In this document: in pieces, positions 1 through 5,914 of the stretch
Layout: each line of letters begins with the position of its first letter
Numbering within the stretch: position 1 is the stretch's first letter
Source of the DNA: Saprospiraceae bacterium UBA7328
GTDB taxonomy: Bacteria > Bacteroidota > Bacteroidia > Chitinophagales > Saprospiraceae
Length of the DNA: 7,294 nt
Assembly: GCA_002471345.1 (NCBI GenBank)
Contig: DKPS01000231.1
Coordinates: 1 to 7,294 of the forward strand
Direction of reading: 5' to 3'
Notes under the pieces: generated by a model
The model's input: the letters and a program-made list of their open reading frames with translations, nothing else
Database searches by the model: none
What the model was told of the DNA's origin: nothing
Translations under genes and position numbers: made by a program

Positions 1-1141
1 GCACTCGATCATCATTGACTATTTTGATGACATGAGCGAGCACATCTTCAGTAGTCTCACCTGGGATTATACGAAAATTAACCACTGCTCTAGATGAAGT
101 TGGGATAACATTTTCTTTTATTCCTGCTTCAAATATTGTATGGGCTGTTGTCCTCCGAACCAGTGCATTCCCGGTCCTACTAGATTCATAATTACTAATT
201 ATTGCAGATTTGAAGATTGATCTATTGGCAAATGCTAGTTTTGATTTGAAGTCCATCTCTGGTCCTAATTTGTCTATAAAACCATGTAAGACTGGAGTGA
301 TCGAAGCTTTAAGTGGGTTTTGTTTGATTCTGTTAACAGCCCCAGCTAAAACATCTATTGAAGTTTCCTTCCCTGGAGTAGATGAATGCCCTCCTATCAT
401 GTTAGCAATAAGTTCTATACTGACTCCACCTTTTTCTGCTATGCCAATCAGTGCCGTTTCCTTGTCAAAATTGGGTATCATGCCCCTTACTCTTGCCATT
501 CCTTCGTCTAGTACCATAGCAGCTTTTATACCTTCTTTTTGGAGATAATCTGCAATTACAGTAGCTCCTTTAGAGCCACCGATCTCTTCATCATGTCCGA
601 AAGTGAGGTAAATAGTCCTCTTGGGCTCATATCCTTCTTTGATAAGTTGTTCTACAGCCTCGACGATACTTATGAGACTGCATTTGTCATCCATGGTTCC
701 TCGACCATAAATAATGTCATTCTTCACACCTTCGTCAAATGGGTGTACTGTCCATAATGCAGGGGATGCGATAGGAACTACATCGTGATGAGCCATTAGT
801 ATGATTGGTTTTAAACTAGGATCTGTGCCCTTCCATTTATACAAATGGCTGTATTCGTTGAATACTAGATGCTCACATGTAGTATCTATGTTAGGATATC
901 TGGACACTAAGAAATGATTGAACAAATTGAATTGAGAGGAGTCGAAGTCTTCAACATCTTGAAATGATATTGTCCTGTACGATATGGCTTCAACAAATCT
1001 ATCTACGGCATCATCGGAAACTGAGATACCATCAATAGGATCAACTTCCAATTGGGTAGAATTGAAGTTATAAGTATTGTAGAGTAAATACAAAAGAAAG
1101 AAAACTGCTAAAGTCAGCAGTACTAATAATGTCTTCTTAAT
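1..1141 (-). CDS. Membrane-anchored M20 family metallopeptidase (carboxypeptidase S / PM20D1-like), C-terminus beyond the window
   Basis: The minus frame gives 380 residues before the left edge. A hydrophobic segment at about residues 4-20, preceded by two lysines, is a signal anchor. The M20 zinc site is clear: H118-x-D120 in MAHHDVVP, bridging D151 in GRGTMDDK, the catalytic pair E185-E186 in GHDEEIGG, and D212-E213 in VLDEG. H252 in GGHSSTP opens the lid/dimerisation domain. The last zinc-binding His would lie beyond the edge. The family hydrolyses peptides or N-acyl amino acids with two zinc ions; the substrate here is unknown. An outward-facing catalytic domain is inferred from the N-terminal anchor. 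The start is a problem: between the upstream in-frame TAG (1159-1157) and the anchor there is no ATG, GTG or TTG. I start at the ATT of 1141-1139, because it gives the natural N-terminus (M)KKTLLVLLTLAV. Family assignment is firm; the start is not. Confidence 0.9.
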   Translation of the reverse strand, partial: MKKTLLVLLTLAVFFLLYLLYNTYNFNSTQLEVDPIDGISVSDDAVDRFVEAISYRTISFQDVEDFDSSQFNLFNHFLVSRYPNIDTTCEHLVFNEYSHLYKWKGTDPSLKPIILMAHHDVVPIASPALWTVHPFDEGVKNDIIYGRGTMDDKCSLISIVEAVEQLIKEGYEPKRTIYLTFGHDEEIGGSKGATVIADYLQKEGIKAAMVLDEGMARVRGMIPNFDKETALIGIAEKGGVSIELIANMIGGHSSTPGKETSIDVLAGAVNRIKQNPLKASITPVLHGFIDKLGPEMDFKSKLAFANRSIFKSAIISNYESSRTGNALVRRTTAHTIFEAGIKENVIPTSSRAVVNFRIIPGETTEDVLAHVIKIVNDDRV

Positions 1142-1396
1142 ATTCTTTAGTGTTAGCTATAGTCCAGAGATTGTGATCTACCTTGTATTCTGTAATGTAA
1201 ATATTTAAGTTGAGAGTCATTTGCATTCCATCTATGAAGTGAAATATCTTTTAGTAATTTCAAAGTATAAGCATCACTCGATTGATTTTTCTCTGTGTTT
1301 GTCGCATTTAGAATGATTTAAATGAGCCTAGTCATTTGAACGGGAAAGAATTTGTACAAAAATCACTATTATAGAAGGAGTTAAAATATAAATCCA
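1142..1396. other. Divergent intergenic spacer between the M20 gene and the alkylation repair gene
   Basis: This 255-base AT-rich spacer must hold the promoters of two diverging genes. I could not place a convincing Bacteroidota promoter (TTTG, about 19 bases, TAnnTTTG). Several TTTG words occur (for example 1335-1338 and 1351-1354), and TATTAT lies at 1367-1372, but none is correctly paired. On the minus strand 1317-1153 is an open frame of 54 codons without any ATG, ending in TAA. I do not call it a gene. Confidence 0.5.
1373..1380 (+). promoter_or_regulatory. Possible Shine-Dalgarno sequence upstream of the alkylation repair gene
   Basis: AGAAGGAG lies 16 bases before the ATG at 1397. The match to the anti-SD sequence is good but the spacing is long, and most other genes here have no such motif. 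No in-frame alternative start lies closer to it, so it may be a weakly used site or coincidence. Confidence 0.35.
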
Positions 1397-2104
1397 ATGC
1401 AAAAATCTGAAGTGTTAACCATACTAGAGGATCATAAAAATGAACGAGGAATAGCTAATTGGAATAAAGCCAGTGCCAAGAAAACAGGGCTACAGAGTTT
1501 TGGTATAGGATTAACAGTACTTCGAAAATTAGCGAAGAAAATAGGACGTGACCATGACCTAGCTTTGGAGCTCTGGGAAAGTCAGTTTTATGATGCGAAA
1601 GTCATTTCTATACTAATTGATGATCCAAAGTTGATAACAAAAGAACAAGCTGAGAATCAAGTAGAAGAACTGATTGGAGGGCATTTGGAGCATGTTTTTT
1701 CTTCATGTAATGCAACACTAGCAAAGACCTCATTCACTGTAGAATTGGCTGATAATTGGATAGAGAGCAAAGATCCTGTAAGACGTAGATGTGGATTTGG
1801 TTTACTATATGAGATATCAAAATGGAAGAAAAAAACCACACCAAGCAATGAATATTTTCTTGCGCATATTAAAAGCATAAAGTCACTATTTGAAAAAGAA
1901 AGTGTGTCTATGAGAATGTCGATGGCTGGTGCGCTAATGGGAATGGGAAAGCGAAACTTGGAATTAAATAAAGAGGCATTGAAAGTTGCTAATTTAATGG
2001 GTCCAATAGATTTTGATAAATCAGGGAATTGTGATCCATTTGACGTTTCAAAACACCTTATGAGTGATTATTTAAAAGGGAAATTTGCCTTACAAAAAAC
2101 TTGA
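1397..2104 (+). CDS. DNA alkylation repair protein, AlkD-like HEAT-repeat family
   Basis: A protein of 235 residues, close to the usual family length, made almost entirely of amphipathic helices with no signal peptide, so cytoplasmic. Family signatures in order are SFGIGLTVLRKLAKKIGRDH (about 34-53), LWESQFYDAKVISILIDDP (59-77), HVFSSCNATLAKT (99-111), and the HEAT helix WIESKDPVRRRCGFGLLYE (121-139) with its arginine run. Known AlkD-type members are DNA glycosylases that remove alkylated bases, gripping the backbone from a concave helical surface. By hand alignment, N105 falls where B. cereus AlkD has its important Asp113, so the activity of this branch should not be assumed. It is the only plus-strand gene and faces the hydrolase convergently. 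The start is the first ATG, with the family N-terminus beginning immediately; it ends in TGA. Family recognised by memory of conserved blocks. Confidence 0.85.
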   Translation: MQKSEVLTILEDHKNERGIANWNKASAKKTGLQSFGIGLTVLRKLAKKIGRDHDLALELWESQFYDAKVISILIDDPKLITKEQAENQVEELIGGHLEHVFSSCNATLAKTSFTVELADNWIESKDPVRRRCGFGLLYEISKWKKKTTPSNEYFLAHIKSIKSLFEKESVSMRMSMAGALMGMGKRNLELNKEALKVANLMGPIDFDKSGNCDPFDVSKHLMSDYLKGKFALQKT

Positions 2105-2132
2105 ATAAATTTTGTATCGGAAATTTTTTTTG

Positions 2133-2152
2133 AATGAACTGTATAGTTCATT
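2133..2152 (+). terminator. Hairpin between convergent genes, possible terminator for the alkylation repair gene
   Basis: AATGAACT (2133-2140), loop GTAT, AGTTCATT (2145-2152) form a perfect 8-base-pair stem 28 bases after the TGA stop. It is followed on the plus strand by AAATTTTAGCTTTTTT, an interrupted T tract. The stem is AT-rich and so weak. On the minus strand the bases after the hairpin are mostly A, so it is not a good terminator for the hydrolase. Confidence 0.45.
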
Positions 2153-2171
2153 AAATTTTAGCTTTTTTGGA

Positions 2172-3227
2172 TTACATGATCTTTTTTACTACTGTTTTAG
2201 CGATTCCTTTTACATTATAAGAAAGCTCCATCTCATCAGTTTTAGGATTTATTTTAAAAACGAATGTAATATCCTGCCATCCAGGTATCTCGACAAAAAA
2301 AGTATTCTGATTTAATGCTTCAAGTGTGTAGCCATTTGGTTCAATTCTTACCTGAATGATAGAATTACGCTGGGTTATCTTTCCATCCTTGTCTCTCACT
2401 GTATAAGTGCCTTTAGGTATAACCGTCCAAGTTCTTTCTTTTCCAACGGAATAAGTACCCAGATATTTTTGGACAACTTCATCGGAAAGTGAAACATGAA
2501 TTTTTATATCGTCAAAACTTGGAGACTGAATAGTAATAGTTTTCTTGATTTGATCACCATTCAAAAAATCAATTATTGACGACTCTATTTCTGGTGATGA
2601 AATTAAAAGATCATTTGAATGTCCTCCATTTTTTATGGTAAGAAATGAAGCATTCTCAAAACCTTTACTTACCTCTAACGCATTTCCGATTGGAGTCCTG
2701 CCGTCAAGTGTGCCACTGATAAAAAGTACCGGATTTTTAGTCTGTATAGGGGACCTGAATTCTAAGCCTAAATCTTGTATACTTAAAGCCTCTGCCATTG
2801 ATGCATTTCCTAATTGGTTACCTCCACCCAAAATGGTATTTTTATCCTGTTTGATAAATACATTCTTTCTCTTTTTGGACATTCCTGATGCAGCATCCAT
2901 GCTCTCTTCCATAGCTTCCATTTCAAAATCTAAATTAGGAGAGTCAGCTAATGCGAGATAATCATTCGAGTTAATGCGATCATACAAAGAGGGTAGTGTC
3001 ACCATAGTGGAAGGGTCGCGAAGTAGAGATATGGAAAGTCTTTCCAATTCCGGCTTTCCTACTACAATTGTTTCTTTTACTTTTGTTTCTGGATCTTGAT
3101 ATTCTATCGATACCGGATCTTGTTCCAGTTCTGTTAATGTTCTGATAATTGTATTCTTTAGGTCAGGATACTGCTTTCTTAATTTCTCATTATCCAAAAT
3201 GAGTTGATTCAATTGGTCCAGTTGATG
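2172..3227 (-). pseudogene. C-terminal part of an alpha/beta hydrolase (aminopeptidase type), cut off by an upstream in-frame TAG
   Basis: This is the same reading frame as the N-terminal part, separated from it only by the TAG at 3230-3228. It supplies the rest of the catalytic triad: Asp in FISGTLDGRTP (residue 170 counted from the TTG at 3212) and His in NGGHSNDL (residue 198). Before these is a helical cap region with MDAASGMSKKR, as in the tripeptidyl/prolyl aminopeptidase-like family. After about residue 220 comes a beta-rich tail of roughly 125 residues (EVVQKYLGTYSV, then FFVEIPGWQDITFVF), resembling the lipocalin-like C-terminal domains found on many Bacteroidota hydrolases. Re-initiation at TTG 3212 would make a fragment without nucleophile or oxyanion loop, hence inactive alone. 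It ends in TAA at 2174-2172, against the convergent alkylation repair gene. No other disruption was seen over about 350 codons, so the damage is recent or not real. Confidence 0.85.
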
Positions 3228-3947
3228 CTAAGAATAGATAGGCAATTTGACTGTATGATCTGGCCCTTCAATACCAGCTAGAATACTCTTGCCTACAGAC
3301 TCTGGATAATATTTTAAAAATGACAAACTTAGATGTGCACCATAGCTTATACCCCACAGATTTAGTTTTTTTACTCCAAGAGCTTTTCTCAGATCCTCAA
3401 TGTCAGCAACGCTTTCAAATGTGTTATATGCATCGATATCAACTCCATTTGATCGCCAAAACTCTGCACATTCATTAGCTGCCTTTAGTGATAAGTCTAT
3501 AAGTTTTTGATGAGAAAGTGGGGTTTCTGTTGGTCGGGGAAGATTGATCTCACATTCTTCATATTCAAAAGGTGATGAAAGTCCTGTTGCTCTTTGATCA
3601 AATGCTATAACATCTACTATTTCCTTCAGAGTCATGAATAAATCTGACCTACTTCCTCTAGCTGCATTGATTCCTGATCCTCCCGGCCCACCAGCTAGAT
3701 AGACAATTGGGAAATCTGGATTGGGATTGGTACTTGGAAAAAGAACAAAAGACAACTCAATTCCCTTTTCAATTTGTGCCTTTCTGTTTTCAGTTACTTC
3801 GAAACTTCCAAGCTGTGCTGGGATCGTATCCCCACTATTGGTTATGAAATCATATGGCTCAAGTAGCAGATTAAGAGGAATGTTATTTGAGTTTTTGCAT
3901 TTTATGAAAAGCAAAAGAACCGTGCAAATTAGGAAAGCTCTATACAT
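3228..3947 (-). pseudogene. N-terminal part of an alpha/beta hydrolase (tripeptidyl/prolyl aminopeptidase-like), likely exported lipoprotein
   Basis: I start at ATG 3947, giving MYRAFLICTVLLLFIKC; an in-frame TTG at 3956 adds only three residues. The hydrophobic stretch ending in Cys17 looks like a lipoprotein signal, although Lys just before the Cys is atypical. Numbered from the TTG, the oxyanion loop AGGPGGSG is at 88-95, FDQRATGLSSP at 119-129, and the nucleophile elbow WGISYGAHLSL at 201-211 with Ser204. These are hallmarks of S33-type serine peptidases, which release short peptides or residues from peptide N-termini, here probably outside the cytoplasmic membrane. The frame stops at TAG just after AGIEGPDHTVKLP, a stretch where relatives continue into the cap helices. 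The complete gene would span 2172-3947 and encode 591 residues, counting the TAG position as one residue. Translation stopping here lacks Asp and His, so is predicted inactive. Confidence 0.88.
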
Positions 3948-4090
3948 ATCTAACAAGATAAAAGAAAATGAGTTACATGCTCCATAATCTCAACTCACAA
4001 TAGAAAGACTCTTGATTTGTCCTAGGGTTGCAATTTGATCAAATAGCTAATGAGTTCAAGTGTTATCAATAGGTCACTTTTATTCTCTGT
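3948..4090. other. Spacer upstream of the hydrolase, containing a 12-base palindrome
   Basis: ATTTGATCAAAT at 4033-4044 is a perfect palindrome lying 86 bases before the hydrolase ATG. It could be an operator half or a chance AT-rich palindrome; I see no paired copy. No promoter could be placed with confidence, and no SD precedes the hydrolase start. Confidence 0.3.
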
Positions 4091-4186
4091 TCATTCTTTG
4101 ACAAGTTTTAAGACTCTCTTAGTTTCATTGATGAATCTCTTTTCCATATGTACCAGAGTTTTCCTCCCTTCCATATAAGCTCTTAG
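4091..4186 (-). pseudogene. Cut-off C-terminal tail of the second DUF6090 gene
   Basis: After the TGA at 4189-4187 the same frame runs on for 31 codons, starting LRAYMEGRKT and ending KRVLKLVKE, to a TGA at 4093-4091. The sequence is a charged amphipathic helix, like the C-terminal helix ending other DUF6090 proteins and like the tail of the 5061-5831 paralogue. With it the gene would be 233 residues. TGG to TGA is one possible origin of the stop, giving Trp at position 202. Confidence 0.65.
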
Positions 4187-4792
4187 TCATCCAATAAAAT
4201 ATTCATCATCATACAATGCTAAAATTTCGTTTGGGACAAGTTTATCTCTTGTGTACCTAAACAAGGGGACATGATGATCAATAAATGGAACATAGGGATA
4301 ATTGACAGATTCATAGTTTGTAAACCAATTCGGAAGTGTTGACTCAAAGTAGTCTACTACTTCATCTTTCACCTCTTTGTTAACAATAATATCAAATCCA
4401 ACATTTTTCAATTGTTCGTACCCCGATTGGGACAGCGTGAGTTGTATTTTAGGAACTCTTGCAATATGAAAATGGTTGGCAAGACTGTCCTCATAAGGTA
4501 GTCTGTAATCCAATATGTTTAGTACAATTTTGGAAGATTCGTTAAATCTCAAAAGAGCTATGGTATCAGTTTCTAAAGATTTTATGATCATTTCAAAGTT
4601 TTCTGAAAGGCTCATGATCACTTCTCTTTCTTTTACTCTATCTTTTTTCCATTCACTCCAATTATTAATTTGTAATGCAATCAATATTCCAATGACCACA
4701 AGAGTTATTTCTCCTATAGCATAGAACGTATATTTTCTAAATGAAGAAGATTCAATCAATGACTTTCTGATTTTTCTAAGAAGTATGAACAT
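4187..4792 (-). CDS. DUF6090-type single-pass membrane protein, apparently truncated at residue 201
   Basis: The first 50 residues align without gaps to the 5061-5831 product, 33 of 50 identical by hand count. Basic residues and SSSFRKY precede one membrane helix at about 23-42 (YAIGEITLVVIGILIALQIN), followed by W45 and K49-K50. The helix starts with a conserved glutamate, E28. The remainder, about 150 residues, is mostly helical and soluble, with no enzyme motif I recognise; function unknown. The protein is shorter than usual for the family because of a TGA after EYFIG, beyond which the frame continues. The membrane anchor and most of the soluble part remain, so the truncated product might still work. 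It lies 20 bases after the 64-residue gene, and an unusually strong SD precedes the ATG, suggesting coupled translation. Confidence 0.8.
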   Translation of the reverse strand: MFILLRKIRKSLIESSSFRKYTFYAIGEITLVVIGILIALQINNWSEWKKDRVKEREVIMSLSENFEMIIKSLETDTIALLRFNESSKIVLNILDYRLPYEDSLANHFHIARVPKIQLTLSQSGYEQLKNVGFDIIVNKEVKDEVVDYFESTLPNWFTNYESVNYPYVPFIDHHVPLFRYTRDKLVPNEILALYDDEYFIG

Positions 4793-4799
4793 GGATTAA

Positions 4800-4830
4800 T
4801 TACCTCCCCTTTTTACCTCCCCTTTTTACC
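4800..4830. repeat. 13-base tandem duplication, 2.4 copies
   Basis: TTACCTCCCCTTT occurs at 4800-4812 and 4813-4825, then the first five bases again (4826-4830). On the minus strand the unit reads AAAGGGGAGGTAA. One copy ends the 64-residue gene including its TAA stop; the other fills the gap to the next ATG. Removing one copy would leave the coding end unchanged and shorten the gap from 20 to 7 bases. Confidence 0.9.
4803..4809 (-). promoter_or_regulatory. Strong Shine-Dalgarno sequence of the second DUF6090 gene
   Basis: GGGGAGG on the minus strand ends 10 bases before the ATG at 4792. The same word recurs 13 bases upstream (4822-4816), inside the last codons of the preceding gene. Genes starting at 3947, 5007 and 5831 have no comparable motif, as expected in Bacteroidota, so this one stands out. 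Confidence 0.65.
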
Positions 4831-5007
4831 ATCTCCATCTATATCGACATCAATGTGTTCTTCTAAAGCAATCAATGTTTTTGAAAGTAACGCTTTAGTT
4901 TTCTTTAACTCTGTTTCAAGAAACTGAACTCTTTCTTCGAGAGAGGCGGTTTGAGCTTCCTGCTCTTCGATTTTGCTTTGTTGCATTAAATCCCAAAATA
5001 TACTCAT
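4813..5007 (-). CDS. Small coiled-coil protein with a C-terminal DxDxDG loop, function unknown
   Basis: A 64-residue protein starting MSIFWDLMQQ. From about residue 11 to 50 it is highly charged with regularly placed leucines (SLEERVQFLETELKKTKALL), typical of a coiled coil. Residues 53-58, DVDIDG, match the DxDxDG calcium-binding loop core, but the chain ends six residues later at R64 without the acidic twelfth position of an EF hand. There is no signal peptide or membrane segment, so it is probably cytoplasmic. I have an impression of similar short proteins (N-terminal IFWDL, SLEERV, final DxDGDG) in other Bacteroidota, but know no function. It lies between two DUF6090 genes, 53 bases after one and 20 before the other. 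A real gene is supported by codon-like composition, the ATG start and the position. The leader is A-rich with no SD. Confidence 0.75.
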   Translation of the reverse strand: MSIFWDLMQQSKIEEQEAQTASLEERVQFLETELKKTKALLSKTLIALEEHIDVDIDGDGKKGR

Positions 5008-5060
5008 GTTTATCTTTTTATCTACGTTGACCTAAATTACAAAAGAAGAATGGATGTGAT

Positions 5061-5831
5061 TTAATTTATTTCTCGATCACATATTGCAATTATATCTTTT
5101 ATAGACTCGCTAACAGTTTTCATCATAGTGACATTAAAGTTTTGGCCTATTTTAATATCAGCTAAATAGCTATTCAGATCCTCTATTTTTTCAAGTTCAT
5201 CAATGATATATTCAGCATTTGGTATTTTAGGTATACTTTGAGTTGAAGTAGCTGGGCCATATTTGGCAGCTATGTAAGTCCTTAAATCCGGTTCTAATAT
5301 GTTACCGGCAAGTCTTCGATATCCAAGAGCGAAATCTATCCAGGTATATTGTATGTCTATTATTGCTTCTACTTGAGAGTGATATGAAGTGATTTTGTCA
5401 CGAAGCTCATCATTTTGTAACAACCTAATATTTCCATTATTGATGAGTTCGTTCCACACATCATCCACATGTTGAAAATGGAGGCCCCAGCCTATTTGTT
5501 CTATTGCAACTGCGAGTTGCTCAGGATCAGAGGGGACATTATTGTCTTTAAGTGCAGATAGAATCAAATCCACATTGTCAGTCCCGAAAGAATCAAACTC
5601 AATTCTGAATTTGAAAAACTCCAAATTTTCCTTCATTTCGTCCTTTAATCTTACTATGTAATCCTGTTCTAAGGTTCGTTCTTTCTTTTCTTGATTCCAG
5701 CTGTTGATTTGTAAAGCAATGAGAATTCCTATTACTACTAATGCAATTTCTCCAATTGCATAAATTATATATTTCCTCACAGAACCTGATTCGAGTAAGA
5801 TTTGTCTTGTTTTTCTGAAGAATGAGAGCAT
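5061..5831 (-). CDS. DUF6090-type single-pass membrane protein, full length
   Basis: A 256-residue protein. A basic N-terminus (RKTRQILLESGSVRKY, 6-21) leads into one membrane helix at about 23-42, containing YAIGEIALVVIGILIALQIN with E28 at its start, then SWNQEKKER. Residues 50-80 are likely helical or coiled coil (RLKDEMKENLEFF). The rest is helical with no catalytic motif I know, including VWNELINNGNIRLL, a pattern common in DUF6090 proteins where a residue stretch weakly resembles SYEQLKNVGFDII of the paralogue. It ends in a helix SESIKDIIAICDREIN and TAA. Function is unknown; N-in topology with the C-terminal domain outside the cytoplasmic membrane is inferred from the positive N-terminus, though lysines also follow the helix. 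It starts 83 bases after the M20 gene and is followed by the small coiled-coil gene. Confidence 0.85.
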   Translation of the reverse strand: MLSFFRKTRQILLESGSVRKYIIYAIGEIALVVIGILIALQINSWNQEKKERTLEQDYIVRLKDEMKENLEFFKFRIEFDSFGTDNVDLILSALKDNNVPSDPEQLAVAIEQIGWGLHFQHVDDVWNELINNGNIRLLQNDELRDKITSYHSQVEAIIDIQYTWIDFALGYRRLAGNILEPDLRTYIAAKYGPATSTQSIPKIPNAEYIIDELEKIEDLNSYLADIKIGQNFNVTMMKTVSESIKDIIAICDREIN

Positions 5832-5914
5832 CCATAAATGTACAAAAGAAGCTTTTTATCGTATTTCGACGATTCTATGCTTTTTATGCCTCTTAAATCA
5901 TATATGTGAAATCC
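5832..5914. other. Spacer between the YgeY-like gene and the first DUF6090 gene
   Basis: These 83 bases hold a short inverted repeat, ATCGT at 5858-5862 and ACGAT at 5869-5873, with a six-base loop. On the minus strand no U tract follows, so I do not call a terminator. Transcription from the M20 gene may read through into the DUF6090 genes. Confidence 0.3.

Noticed and set aside
210..757. Plus-strand open frames of 112 and 72 codons
   Set aside because: They lie opposite the M20 gene, whose frame carries all the zinc-site motifs; their proteins look like nothing known.
1153..1317. Minus-strand open frame of 54 codons in the spacer upstream of the M20 gene
   Set aside because: It has no ATG and no recognisable motif; such a length is expected by chance in a non-coding spacer.
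2112..2315. Plus-strand 67-codon open frame
   Set aside because: It covers the hairpin and the 3' end of the hydrolase on the other strand, and is phenylalanine-rich as expected for the complement of lysine-rich coding sequence.
2635..2961. Plus-strand 108-codon open frame
   Set aside because: Antisense to the hydrolase part containing the catalytic Asp; no independent support.
4187..4189. TGA read as tryptophan throughout the genome (alternative code)
   Set aside because: TGA also sits at natural gene ends here (2102-2104 and 4091-4093), tryptophan is otherwise encoded by TGG, and the TAG in the hydrolase would need a second, separate explanation.
5599..5835. Minus-strand 78-codon open frame overlapping the DUF6090 start
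   Set aside because: Same strand but another frame of the DUF6090 gene, whose own frame has the conserved membrane module.
5858..5873. Inverted repeat as a terminator after the YgeY-like gene
   Set aside because: Only five base pairs, and no U tract follows it on the minus strand.
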